The translations under genes were made by a program, and so were the position numbers. Positions 42,493 to 54,056 of a stretch of DNA of 64,000 nt are shown piece after piece. Numbering within the stretch: the stretch's first letter is position 1; each line of letters opens with the position of its first letter. This stretch comes from Mesostigma viride. Its lineage: Eukaryota; Streptophyta; Mesostigmatophyceae; Mesostigmatales; Mesostigmataceae. The stretch lies in assembly GCA_009746045.1 (NCBI GenBank), contig RPFO01000165.1:6002085-6066084 (forward strand), read 5' to 3'. The notes beneath the pieces are model-generated. The model worked only from the letters and a program-made list of their open reading frames with translations, was not told the origin of the DNA and searched no databases.

Positions 42493-45438
42493 ACACAGCA
42501 CACACACACACACAACACAGCACACATATCAGCATCTGTCCCATGCTCCTCCATATTTACCATTCGCTTATGACTCCATTCTGTGCTATTAGTGGTTTAC
42601 GACGGGATGGGGGGGGGGGTTGACTCCATTCTGTGCTATTAGTGGTTTACCACGGGATGCCTGGAGGGGTGTTCGCCACACATCCCATGCTGACTTGTTT
42701 TGTCACACATCCCATGCTGACTTGTTTTGTCACTGGTGATGGATCTTGACTGTGTGCCAACTAGTGGGCATGGGCTTTGTGGGACTTTTTTCGATTCCCA
42801 TTCTACAAAGGGTATGTGTCTGTTTATGTTTGATGCTATGATGCTCCTCTGGTCTGCTTTGCGTGTTGTGGCTACCTGCAGGGTTGCTCTATTTTGAGCG
42901 GCGATGTCATCGTACGGGTCTTGGCGCAGCAGCTGCGCCCCGCCTATGTGCTCTTCCTGGTAATTAAATACTAGTCCCGCGCGGGCACATACTATGGGTT
43001 TTCCTATGTGCTCTTTTTTGTTATTGAAGGTAATCCCATGCAGGCGCATACTACAGGCTAACTACCAACAGGCAGGAGGCAAACTACCTTGAGTGCTAGT
43101 AAGATAAAACCACATGTGGCGTTTGGCAGATTGTGCATGTCGTGGCAGACACACAGGCACTTCACCATCGTTGATTCATATACCTGACCCGTGGTAAGGC
43201 AACCACGGATCCATAATCAAATGCTCATGGATACCTTAACATCTGGCGCTTCCTTGCGGGCTCGAGCGTATTCTCACAGTCCTTCGTTTTTCTTTTCTTC
43301 CCACGGAGATCCCGTCATCCCCATGAACAGACCAACGTGGCGGGCGTGTTTGACCGGCCGCCAGAACAAGAGGGAGCGCGGCTGCTGCGAGAGATCGGTG
43401 AGCCCTCTCCTACACGGACGTTGCCAAGTGTATGCGGCCGTATATGCTTGTTGGCAAATGTATGCGGCCGTATATACTTGTTGGCAAATGTATGCGGCCG
43501 TATATGCTTGTTGGAGAAGGTATGTGGCCGTATATACTTGTTGGAGAAGGTATACGGCCGTATATACTTTTTGGCAAAAGTATGCGGCTGTTGTATGACC
43601 AGGATTCCTGTCCTTATCTAGTTTGCTGGGTTTGCCCTTGCTTGATCCGATTACAGTTACTTTAACTCATTCCCTGGTGCTGTTTTCCATTACCTACTAG
43701 AGGTCTACGGTTCACTTGGTGTGTGTTCCATTAACTACTAGAGGGTATTTCTAAACAGTGTCATAGTTGCCTCGTGGGTATGCTATTAGCTGTTGCCATT
43801 TGTTCTTGGCAGGCCGTGGCTACTTGCTTGACAAAATACGGTTGATTCATATAACCCGAAGTGCCTCTTGTCCTCCTCAAAAGACGCGAATGGTGACTTA
43901 GTAGGATCGAATTTGGGTAATGTTAGTACCACCAAACGCAGGGTACCTGATGCGGTAGCGCAGGGATATCGATCACGTAATCTTTTGCATGGTCACTTGA
44001 CTCACTTCCATCCCCTGGGATGGAATGGTACAATTGGCACTTGCTTCTGCGCCAGCAAATGAGTTTTTCATCTACACAAGTGTGGCAAACGGATTATCGC
44101 CGTGGTTCCCAAACAAAAGTAGGGCTATCTTGATATCTACAAAGTGAGGCAAACGGATTATTGCCGTGGTTTCATGACCACAATGGATCTATTTTGCTCG
44201 CGTGGTTCCTATGCCCGCTCGCTCGCTCTCCTGCCACCTGCCATTGAATCATGCAGTCGTGCGCAGTGCGGATGATTGGTGGGAATGCGACGGCAACTGC
44301 CATGAGCGGGGATGCGGAGAAGTCCAAGAGCAAGAAGAAGAAGAAGCATGGATGGAGAGGAGACGGAAGAGGCCACGGCCGAGTGCTGCTGGGGAGGACA
44401 GAACCGAACCTAATACGTCCCCTGCTCCCCAGGGCACAGGGGCTGGAACGGTGCATGTGGGTTCAGAGTCCAGAACAGAGCACGCGGAAGACCCGAGAAA
44501 TCCTGCCGTTAGCAACGCCGTGCTGTTGTTTGCGGGCGGCGCCAGCTGGCACGACACCACGGGCGGCATGAAGACCAAGATCAGCGAGGCACTCGCCGTG
44601 GCGACATGTGGCGTTCCGGTCTACATCGCCAAGGTGGGTTGACCTAGAGGTGCATGGTAGGTAATGGTCAATGCCATCCATGCGTTTTAGCTTGCGATTG
44701 GGAGTGGTCTACATCGCCTAGGCATATGAAAACACGGTTTACATTGCCAGACTTGTGTGATGGGCAAAGATAGCGGATTGTTTCTTCTCTCCGTGTAGGT
44801 GTGCGCACTGACGTGTTCGTAAGGGAGGCTGGTATGTGCGTGTCTGTGCATCGTACACAGCAAATAGTGTAAGTTCAGCCAAGGTGTGTGTCGTGATTTG
44901 TAGGAAACTGATCCGTCATGTGCTTGTCACACTCACTTGATCCTCCAGGAAGAATCATCAACTCACGTGATGACAGCATCTGCCACCAACTCACATGATG
45001 CCAGCATCTGCCACCAACTCGATGCCATCATCTGCCACCAACTCACCTGATGCCAGCATCTGCCACCTTTCGTGTTGCATCTGCGAGCAGGCGGGCAGCC
45101 CAGCCGGGCTCGCAGGCTGCACGGGGGCCATCCACCGTCACATGCTGCAACGGTCTCAAGCCACCCACCGGTCTCTCGTTCAGGGCCATCTGGGTGAGCC
45201 ACCTGGCGCAAGGTTGATAGCCGTGGTTTCCTCCACTGGTAATGCGGCTGCTGCCAAGGTGGTGGCTTCCCCAGGGGGGAGTGTAACTGAGCAAGCAACC
45301 AATAAAGCAACTACTCCTGCGTACGCGTGGGTTGTAGGTAACCGCCGGGACCGAGAACTGATGCTTGGGTGGGAGGGCACGTGCGTAGTACCGGCCAGCA
45401 TGCACAGGTGCTCTTTGAAGCAAGCAACTGTGCCCTAA
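36483..45438 (+). CDS. IPK: Isopentenyl phosphate kinase, 11 exons
   Basis: IPK uses ATP to turn isopentenyl phosphate into isopentenyl diphosphate. Exons: 36483-36519, 36808-36942, 38192-38304, 38996-39038, 40362-40423, 40781-40903, 41860-41895, 42882-42959, 43331-43397, 44257-44633, 45091-45438. All junctions are GT-AG and in phase, giving 472 residues. Amino-acid-kinase motifs in order: KIIKLGGAAITFKNE (about residues 8-22), HGAGSFGHFQAKSGG with the substrate-binding histidine (about 54-66), EGLPACALSPLAAGW, VLHGDSILDSKKGCSILSGD, GVFDRPP and DTTGGMKTKISEA. The start is the first in-frame ATG after an upstream stop (36252), which argues for a cytosolic enzyme. Family members have about 260-330 residues; the extra length is an insertion in exon 10 and a tail after PPGARLIA. 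The last exon may instead be spliced at a GGTGAG near 45193. Confidence 0.88.
39340..39778. repeat. 21-bp minisatellite in IPK intron 4, open on both strands
   Basis: About 20 copies of 'cttatcacagacgagaatgg' plus c, alternating with a 'cctatcacagatgagaagag' version, so the true period is often 42 bp. Because 21 is a multiple of three and no stop occurs, both strands show open frames of about 145 codons (ITDEKS / LLICDR). No coding evidence. Confidence 0.93.
40905..41140 (+). repeat. Repeats of the IPK exon 6 donor region
   Basis: Starting at the exon 6 donor (GTGAGGATGATTTT), the motif 'gaggatgattttaaagttgc' with 'tacatgctgttt' recurs about six times through the first 235 bp of intron 6. 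Several copies keep a GTGAGGATGA or GTAAGGATGA donor-like core. Confidence 0.85.
41962..41988 (+). repeat. Poly-T tract
   Basis: A run of about 25 T in IPK intron 7. It could be the poly-A end of an inserted retroelement in minus orientation, but no element body is recognisable next to it. Confidence 0.7.
42415..42530. repeat. (CA)n compound microsatellite
   Basis: CA dinucleotides interrupted by AA and GC, in IPK intron 7. Confidence 0.9.
43425..43590 (+). repeat. 30-bp minisatellite just after the IPK exon 9 donor
   Basis: Six copies of 'tatgcggccgtatatacttg' plus 'ttggcaaatg', starting about 30 bases after the exon 9 donor at 43398. CGGCCG and TATATA parts are self-complementary. Confidence 0.9.
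44940..45066 (+). repeat. Short tandem repeat before the last IPK exon
   Basis: About five copies of 'gatgccagcatctgccacca' plus 'actcac', ending 25 bases before the exon 11 acceptor. Confidence 0.8.
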
Positions 45439-48400
45439 TCCTAGTGCATGATACAAATCTGGCCTTGCCACGTATGTGAAGCAAAGATTTTATTGTTACC
45501 ATAGCAGTTCAGCCACTGTGTGGCCACCTGGCAACAACAGTCTCGATTATATACCTGGATAGACCGTCAAGTGCAATGTGATGAGGAGAGAGCATACTTG
45601 ACCACATAATTCAATTCAATAACGATCAATTAATAATTCCGAAAATAATGACGTCATAGCGGGAATAACAGAGCCAGGGCCCACAATTCTCACCACCAAG
45701 CTGCAGGGGTGTTGAGGTGTGTGCATGGCCCTCGCCAACTATCGACCCCCATGCCTTACAGACATTATGAGAGATGGGACAGGCCTTTCGCAATCCAGGC
45801 CTTGCTGCACGCATGGTCCACAGGCCTATCCCAGTCAGGTGCGCTCATCCCCACGCTACATATAGCACTGGAGGCAGCCACGCCTCCAAGTGGGTAATGC
45901 AGGTGCCAGATTGATGTCATGGTGGCTGTTTTCACAGGCCAGAGCTCATACCAATTTACCCTGTGACATACAGCCAGCAACATGTTATGCATGCACCAGT
46001 GAGGTACATAAATAGCCGGCGCCGGCACGTGCATCCTTGGACGCCACCTGTCGCGCACACAGCTCCCCCACGCACCGCAGCAGGTCCCTAGACAGCGACA
46101 CAAGGGCACAGTCGCGTGCTGGGAGATGAGGCCAGGAGAGGCGACCATGGGACGTGAGGCCATGAGGGGGGGCACATTAGCTCACTAGAGCGGGGCGAAG
46201 CGACCCCTGCAAAGCGGTGGCCCTCGCGAAGCCTAGTGCTGGCTTGAACTTGTAGTAGTATACAGAACTAAAGCTGGGCAAAGCCACCCCCTACGATAGG
46301 GGTGGCCGTTGCGAAGCCTAGTAGGGCACGATAAACTCTGTGGTGCAGGGCCCTTGTTGGCCAGCAGTGTTGACTGCCGCCAGATGCCACCGCAGAGCTG
46401 CTCTTGGTGGCTGCTCGGGGGCTCACTGGCTCGTTCCATTCCCTCAATCGTCGTGCGCACTCAGCGCCGCACTTGCATGGCCCCCAATCACGCTCCTTCA
46501 ATGCACTGCCCCCCTCAACGCAGGCTTTGCTACCTCAGGGAGCGAGGGGGCACTGTCGCAGGCATGGTCAGGAGCGTGCGGCCCAACATAACTAAGGGGT
46601 TGCCTCACAAAGACGTAGCGGGAGCGTGCGGTGTGGGGGGACAGCCGCCCCCGCTCCCGTGCCCCACTGCGCCCGCCATGCCGCCCGTCCCAAGCCCACC
46701 CCATCACCATCCCATTCCATCACCATCCCATTCCATCACCATCCCGCCCCACTCCATCACCATCACATCGCCCGCCATCGCGGCGCTTTGGAGGGTGCTG
46801 CAGGAGCAGCACAGACCGACATAGTCTCACAGACTGTGCATAGGCGGACCAAACTCACAGATGGCGCGTGGGCGGACCAAAGCGGCGTGGGCCACCACAC
46901 AGGACACCCCACAGACCCACCCCACAGGGCCACACGGACCAGAGCTGTGCAGGCTAGGAGAGCTCCCCTTATGGAGGCTAGGAGATATCTTACATCTTAT
47001 ACAGGCTAGGAGAGCTCCCCTAGGCTAGGATAAGCGCCCTTGCTGCGTCGCACACATGGAACCATGCGCGCAATTCTTTGTCTCGGAAGATGCAGCGACG
47101 TGGGTAGGATGCCACATGCGGGGAGGGGTCCCCATGCCCCCCCCCTGGGGGAGGGGATCCCAAGCCCCACCTGTGTGGCGCGCCCCTGGGTGGCTTATTG
47201 CGCCATCTTGAGTAAAGCACGCACATCGTGAGAGAAAACCGCCTCATCGATGGCCAGGGCTCACTCTATGCCACCCAGGGGGGGCGGGGGGGGGGGGGCA
47301 GAGGGGGGGGGCGGGTGCTTGCCGCTGCCACCCCATCTCTCTTGCCCCATGCGGCACCCTATTAATTAAAAGCGCGTGACTGGGCCATGCAAGGCCGCCA
47401 CGCCTCCCGTCGGTGGTACGACTCCAAGCCCATACGCCGCACATCGGTGATGCCCCTATGCCTCACATCGGTGGCACATAGACTGCACACTCGTTGGAAT
47501 CAGACCCCATGGAGCAGGCATTCAGGGGCACTGTGAGGCTGGGCAGGGGCTGGGCACGGGCTGGGCTCGGCTGGGTATGGGCTGGCCCCTTTCTTCTGTG
47601 CACACCCCTGCAGAACTCCCTAACGAGGCGGCCCTGTCACGAAGTACGCGCGTGTGGCAGCATGGCGTCACCCCATTCTGTCCACTGCGGCGCAGGGACT
47701 AGTGCTGCTGCACACGCCCTCCCCCGCAAGGGCTAGGCCCCCTTCCCCCCCCCGCTGCCACCAGGTGTGCATGTGCATCCCACCAACGCGGGACGCCGCA
47801 GCAGAACTGCCCTGGAATCACCCCCAGGTTTGAGCACGGCTCCGAGGCTGGCGCGCTGGCGCTGATGCGGAGTCTCCATCGCTGTGCGGCTATGAGGCGT
47901 GCAGGGAAGGGGACGCGGGCAGCTCTTGCAACGGAGCCCATGGCCAGCCTGGGCCAGCGACCGGGGCGGTGTCGAACCTGACTGACCGACCGACGTGTCT
48001 ACTGCCCGATGGGGCCACCCTAGCCTGCCCCACCGCCCATGCAGCAATCACCACTGCAACGCCATGCCAGAAGCCCTGCCCCAGCCCAGCCCAGCCCAAT
48101 TGTCCCTGGTCAAGGGCAGGGCAGGGGGGGGGGGGGGCAAGTGCAGACGGCAGCCAGGTACGAGAGCGGCCACTGCCACCTTGCAGAAAAGCCGTGCCAT
48201 GGAAACGACCAGCGCGTGGCACCGTGGTAGCACTCCCCCAAGACGGCCACGGCCCAACTCCGAGGTAAACCACGCCCCTTGGTGGGAGCCTAGAGGTTAA
48301 AGCCTACGGGTGGGGATCCCAGCGACCGTCCCTTAGTTAACGAGCGACCCTCCGTTAGCTAACCAGCGACCCTCCGTTAGCTAACCAGCGACCCTCCGTT

Positions 48401-48642
48401 AGTTCACCGGAGACCCTCCATTAGTTCACCGGTGACCCTCCGTTAGTTAATCGATGACCCTTCCTCAGCTAACTGGTAACCCTCCGTTGGTAGTTAACCC
48501 CGGGCCATGAACGCGAGGAAGGAGGAAGCCCGACCGATGGCAGGGACCAGCCCCGAAGCACGCCAGAGGCCAGGCACCCTGAGGGATACGGATGCCTCAC
48601 AAACTACCAGGCGAGATCCAAATGATAATAAGGAAAAGGATT
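45439..48642. other. Convergent intergenic region, no supported gene
   Basis: Lies between the 3' ends of IPK (plus) and SWC5 (minus). It is GC-rich from about 46000 on and holds many short open frames on all frames that look compositional, none with a recognisable domain. It contains G- and C-homopolymers near 47280-47310 and 48125-48140, a 'ccattccatcaccatcccat' repeat at 46700-46760, and the tandem repeat at 48318-48490. Confidence 0.5.
48318..48490. repeat. 21-24 bp tandem repeat downstream of SWC5
   Basis: About seven diverged copies of 'gttagctaaccagcgaccct' plus 'cc', ending about 150 bases from the SWC5 stop codon. Confidence 0.85.
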
Positions 48643-49521
48643 CTAGTCCCCGCCGGCGTTGGGCCGCGGCCGCTTGTTGAGCGCCGACATCCGCAGGTCC
48701 CGCTCCCGCTCGTACTCGCGCACCTCCGTCCTCTCGAGGAAGGCAACCCGGTCCGTGTACGTCGCCGAGCTCTTCTTGTGCTCTTCCAGCTCCGCCACGT
48801 GCCCCTCCGCCTCCTTATAACCGCCCCAGTCGGCACGCGACTTGTCCAAGATGCTGGCTTTCTTCTTCTTGCCCAACGACTCGAGGATGGAGTCAATGCC
48901 GCTCGTGGTCTTCTGTTCCGCCTTCTTTTTCAAGGCCAGCGCTTCCTTAGAGCCCTCCGACAGCGTCTTTGTGATCGTCACCTGCTCTCCAGCAAAATCC
49001 TTTCGCTCCGTCACAATTACTTTCCCGTCCGTCACCACCGCGGACGCTGCCTTCGCAGCGGCAGCGAGCGCGGCAGCTGCTGCCGCCTTTAAGTCTACCG
49101 GTCCCGCATCCTTGCTAGCAGCTGGGCGTGCTTCATTGCTACACGACCGAGAGAGGTCGCTGGAAGCGCCACCGTTCTGAGCCGGAGCGCGTATTACTCC
49201 CGCTCCTGCGACTTCGACAGGCTTGCTCGACCCGCCAAGGGTACTTCTAAGAGGCGCGCTGCCGGCAGCCTTAAGGCTACTCCAAATGCCATCGATTCTG
49301 GCTTTCTTGGCGTTTTCCTTCAGCTCCGCGAGCGGATCCTCTGGCCTAGTCGGCAAAACAGGCGGCCTCGCATCATCGGCGGCACCCGCAGCCCGCTTTG
49401 GCCGTTCCTTCGCTACCGGCACGGCATCCTTCTTCTCCCCCGCATCCTTATCTTTCGTGGGATCATAATCCTCGTCCTCCTCCTCGCTGTCATCGGGTTC
49501 TTCTCTATCGCCGACTGCCAT
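48643..49521 (-). CDS. SWC5: SWR1-complex subunit SWC5 / CFDP1 (BCNT-C domain), intronless
   Basis: SWC5 helps the SWR1/SRCAP remodeller exchange H2A for H2A.Z in nucleosomes, using its acidic N-terminus to contact histones. This 292-residue frame starts at a real ATG (MAVGDREEPDDSEEEDEDYD), giving the acidic DDSEEEDEDYDP motif typical of the family. The last 80 or so residues form the BCNT-C domain: the variable lead KTTSGIDSILESLGKKKKAS, then DKSRADWGGYKEAEG, AELEEHKKSSATYTDRVAFL and ERTEVREYERERDLR. The conserved W, the FL.R and the RE.E.ER positions are present. The middle (about 75-190) is Ala/Lys-rich and disordered. Unlike every other gene here it has no intron and no internal repeats. 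Length is close to the usual 220-330. Confidence 0.88.
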   Translation of the reverse strand: MAVGDREEPDDSEEEDEDYDPTKDKDAGEKKDAVPVAKERPKRAAGAADDARPPVLPTRPEDPLAELKENAKKARIDGIWSSLKAAGSAPLRSTLGGSSKPVEVAGAGVIRAPAQNGGASSDLSRSCSNEARPAASKDAGPVDLKAAAAAALAAAAKAASAVVTDGKVIVTERKDFAGEQVTITKTLSEGSKEALALKKKAEQKTTSGIDSILESLGKKKKASILDKSRADWGGYKEAEGHVAELEEHKKSSATYTDRVAFLERTEVREYERERDLRMSALNKRPRPNAGGD

Positions 49522-50191
49522 TGTTATCGCAGCAGGTGACTACCCACCGCCATATCTGCAGTCCGCGCGCCCCTTGCTCGGCTTTATACCAAGTGCGAGA
49601 AATTGCCAGCAACTTCGTGGCCTGCAGCGAATACTGGGGGTGCCGAGATCCGGAGCCAGGGTCCCCTGGATGAGCTGGCGTGTTCGCTTGGCAGGCGGGC
49701 ACCCAGATATTTTGAGACCTGCGCTGTGCGCCAACCGAGTGAACCGACGCGACGCGAACCAACGCCACATAACTAAAGCAAACCACGTAACTATGCACGA
49801 CGAAACGCGTAACACACAAGCACAGGCAAAGACGTGACAAGACATTTGGGCTCTCAGGATCCTGCAGAAGAATGATGTCGCGATCGATCGATCGACGTCT
49901 TTGTACAGCTAATCCAAGGCTGCCAAGAATTCCTGCGGGATTCGATTATAGATCTCTGAAAAGGCCTTGTCATCGCCTACGTACGACACAGCATTTGTCT
50001 ATCGCGCATTTACCAGTGTCGTATTGTAATTGCGGGAACATTCTTCCAAACCGTACTCAGTGCCTGTGCCTAGTATGAACGACGTTTCCTAATTATCTTG
50101 CTTGAAATGTCAATATCATGCAGCCAACCCGTCCACAGCGTTTTTTTCAAAGAGTCCTTTGCCATGTGAAGATCTTTGTCAAACTCCTGTG

Positions 50192-50452
50192 CTATTGGGG
50201 CGCCAATATTTGCCCGAGGAAATCCTCGCGCTCGCAGTTCCGGCGACTTCCGCGATTCCGACTAGACGAACGTTTACCCCCGGCATTTCTTTCTCTGCAT
50301 CTGTAAAATGTGCCCTTTGAGGCCTTGCGCAGAACCAACCCTTCCCGGCGTCTACTGGAGGCACGTTCCATCGTCGTTGTTTGTGCAGAATGTGGCGTCT
50401 TGCCCCATTCCTTTTTCACCCTAAGTTCATGGCGTACGTCGTTTAGCTGCAT
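50192..50452 (-). CDS. Possible small basic protein, unrecognised
   Basis: 86 codons from a real ATG at 50452 to TAG. The product is rich in Arg, Lys and Ser (KEWGKTPHSAQTTTMERASS, then RCRERNAGGKRSSSRNRGSR), with no domain, signal or membrane segment. It sits 671 bp upstream of SWC5, on the same strand. It may equally be a chance frame; plus-strand frames overlap it. I do not recognise it. Confidence 0.2.
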   Translation of the reverse strand: MQLNDVRHELRVKKEWGKTPHSAQTTTMERASSRRREGLVLRKASKGTFYRCRERNAGGKRSSSRNRGSRRNCEREDFLGQILAPQ

Positions 50453-51119
50453 GGTTGATCAACTAGTGTTGTGCTTTTAATTTCCCGGGTTAGCTTTTCT
50501 TGTGTTCAGACTGCGAGTCGCTAATTGGCCTTGTTACCACCACCACCGCCCCCGCGCCCTCCTCCTTTCCACATCCTGGCGCCGGCAGGGACACGGCGGC
50601 CTGGGTTCCATATAACGAAAAGGTTGGATTACGCAGGGACTATGCTATTTTCTGCCTCGAATCGTGATACACTGCAACGGGGCTCGCTGGCCCGTTCAGC
50701 CAGAATGCGCGTCCTCGCAATTCATTTTCCTCAAAAGAAAGCTTAACATGCTTTTCCTCTTCTCAACCTTCCTCTTCTCAACCTACCTTTCTTTGTTTCT
50801 TCTCCTGGCAGTCCCACTTCGACCTGCATACCTTTCGGCATCCGGCCCAAGCGCTGAATTCTCATCCTGATGCATACCTGGCCCATAGTTTCATTTACTG
50901 CCCCAGATCTTCCCCCCCCCCCCCCTCCCTGCCTGCCTCCCTCTCCCTCGGCCCCCCCTTTCCCCCTCCTCCCCTTCCCCCCCCTCCCTATCCCCCAACA
51001 ATCCAACCACGCCCGGAAGCCCTCAAGATCCATGCCCTCCCCCCCTCCCCACGCCCCCGCCACCACCACCATCACCGTTTCCTAGTGTCGCCCACTGCCA
51101 TGCTGCCCTCGAGATCCTG

Positions 51120-51930
51120 CACACACACACACACACACTACTATACTATAGTGACCACACACACTCACTACTATGCTATAGTGACCACACACACACTCAC
51201 TACTACTCTACGGCTTCGCAAGGCAACCCCTTGCGAAGGCAAAAAGTTGCTATACTATAGTGACCACACACACTAACTACTATGCTACTGTGACCACACA
51301 CACTCTCACTACTATGCTATAGTGACCACACACACACACACTCTACTACTATGCTATAGTGACCACACACACTCACTACTATGCTATAGTGACCACACAC
51401 ACACACTCTACTACACACACTCTACTGTACTATGATATAGTGACCACACACACACACACTACTATACTATAGTGACCACACACACACACACACACTACTA
51501 TGCCATAGTGACCACACACACTCTCACTACTATGCTGTAGTGACCACACACACTCACTACTATGCTATAGTGACCACACACACTCTCACTACTATGCTAT
51601 AGTGACCACACACACACACACTCTACTACTATGCTACAGTGACCACACACACACACACACACACACTCTACTACTATGCTATAGTGACCACACACACATT
51701 ACTATACTATGGTGACCAAACACACTCACTACTATGCTATAGTGACCACACACACTCTCACTACTATGCTATTGTGACCATGCACACACACACACACACA
51801 CACACAACTATGCTATAGTGAACACACACACACACACACAACTGTGCTATAGTGACCACACACACACACTCTCACTACTATGCTATAGTGACCACGCACA
51901 CACTCTACTATATGCCATAATAGTGACGAC
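51120..51930 (+). repeat. Compound CA-rich minisatellite
   Basis: About 20 copies of 'ctactatgctatagtgacca' joined by (CA)n of variable length, ending about 40 bases before the exon at 51974. CTATAG is palindromic in each copy. Confidence 0.93.
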
Positions 51931-51973
51931 ACACACGCACGCAACCACCTCCTTGCTCTGTCCACCGCAACAG

Positions 51974-54024
51974 GAAGCCCTCAAGATCCTCCACGCCGTC
52001 ATTGCAAAGTACCAAGACGGGAAACCGCCCGCCCGAGTGGACATCGGCGTCCACAGCTCGGCGGAGCACCCGCACGGCGGCCGCTACGAGGTGGACGTCG
52101 GGACGATGAAACAGTACAACAGCACCAGCGGGTTCGTGCGGGAGATCCGCGTGGTGTTTGTGGGCGCGTTTGCGCCGACCACCAGCTGCTCGCAGCACGT
52201 GATGCGGCTTCTGGGTATCGCGCTGCGTGAGGTGAGAAGGGTTGCCTTGCCACATGGAGGCGGGGCGGGGCGGGGCGGGGCGGGGCGGGGCCGGGCGGGG
52301 CGGGGCGGGGCGGGGCGGGGCGGGGCGGGGCGGGGCGGGGCGGGGCGGGGCGGGGCGGGGCGGGGCGGGGCGGGGCGGGGCGGGGCGGGCGGGGCGGGGC
52401 GGGGCGGGGCGGGGCGGGGCGGGGCGGGGCGGGGCGGGGCGGGGCGGGGCGGGGCGGGGCGGGGCGGGGCGGGGCGGGGCGGGGCAGAGCGGGGCGGGGC
52501 GGGGCAGAGCGGGGCGGGGCGGGGCAGAGCGGGGCGTTTTCCAGTGCATTGGTTTTGGGATTCGGGAGCACGTCGTGCGCCTACCTGCCATCACCCTGCG
52601 CGAGGGAATGTCACAGCATGCAGTACTGTTGTGTGCAGCTGGCCGGAGTGGACCGCAACTGAGAGATGGGGTGGACAGCGACCGGTAGATAGAGTGGAAA
52701 TGAGGCCAAGAGATAGGGTAGAAATAGGCCAAGAGATAGGGTGGAAATGAGGCGGAGAGATAGGGTGGAAATGAGGCAAAGAGATGGGGGGCAAATGAGG
52801 CTATGAAAAGGTTTGATGGGATATTGCTGGGTGGCAATCCTTGAATGGGTGGCAGCAAATTAAAACATAATATGTTTAATGGGTGGCAGCGCGTGGCATG
52901 GCATTTGGCATCAGCGAGGTGCAGGCAGCCCTGTCAGGCAACCTTGTCAGGAGAGCCGAATTGTTTCGTTAGTGCATATATTGTACTTACGTGGTGCATA
53001 CAGTGTACTTACGTGGTGCATATATTGTACTTACGTGGTGCATATAGTGTTCTTACGTGGTGCGTATAGTGTTCTTACGTGGTGCATACAGTGTTCTTAC
53101 GTGGTGCATACAGTGTTCTTACGTCGTGCATTTAGTGTTCTTACGTGGTGCGTATAGTGTTCGTACGTGGTGCATATAGTGTTCTTACGTGGTGCATATA
53201 TTGTACTTACGTGGTGCACATAGTGTTCTTACGTGGTGCATATAGTGTTCTTACGTGGTGCATATAGTGTTCTTACGTGGTGCATATAGTGTTCTTACGT
53301 GGTGCATACAGTGTTCTTACGTGGGCACCTACAGCTGATTCGTGTATTCAGGCAGAGATGGTTGGATGAGCCAGTGTGCAAGCATGGGTGAGGTGGTGCG
53401 ATTCAAACAAGTACGTCTGTGCGTGCACGAGGTATAGTTAATGCACAAGCTATAGTCACGGAGTTACTACATGGGTACTGTAGGCGAGGTGAGGTGCGTG
53501 GTTATGCCATGCTTTTGTGTCCTCGCTGGTGAGGGCTGAAAAGTTTAGAAAGCTTTGAACCTTCAGTTTTGATTTCACAACTGACATTGCAGCCCTACCG
53601 CCTGCCACTTTGTCCATGTCCCGGTGGTTATCTCGATGATTGATTGAGGGGCGGTCATGGCTCCATGGATGGACGGCTCGGTGGCTACCAAACTCCTCAA
53701 CCGGGCTCCATATGATATCTGACTGGCCCCGAAATCAACTGAGCACGAGTACAGGCGGAGAAGGCGGCGGGCGCTGCCAACCCCAAGAACATGGTGCGGC
53801 TATTTTTAGCACCTGCTTCTTTGAATTCTAACCATCCCTCTTTTCTCGTTATGTTTTGTAATTCTGTAATTAAATTTTTGTAATAAGATGGGATTCAAGT
53901 CCAAGAATGCCTTGGGGCTCTGTTTTGAATAGCAAGGCAGCCACCAGGCATTTGACATTTCTATCTCTTGAGACTGCCCCCTGGGATCGTTGCTGCGTGC
54001 TGCGTAGCTGTATGTGCTGAACTC

Positions 54025-54056
<32 letters not shown>

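Larger units (their letters stand above)
49522..51973. other. Region between SWC5 and the unrecognised plus-strand gene
   Basis: It should hold the SWC5 promoter and the 5' exons of the plus-strand gene. A very strong acceptor (long pyrimidine tract then CTGGCAG) ends at 50812 and is followed by the possible reading SHFDLHTFRHPAQALNSHPD, but I could not find a convincing donor for it. A basic 86-codon frame on the minus strand (50192-50452, starting MQLNDVRHELRVKKEW) is the only other candidate and matches nothing I know. Nothing else is supported. Confidence 0.4.

Noticed and set aside
50812-50882. Exon reading SHFDLHTFRHPAQALNSHPD for the unrecognised gene
   Set aside because: The acceptor is excellent, but no convincing donor follows and I could not connect it in phase; left as a possibility only.
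51818-52858. Gly/Ala/Arg (plus) and Pro/Ala/Arg (minus) proteins of 190-316 codons
   Set aside because: They are translations of the GGGGC array joined to a genuine short exon.
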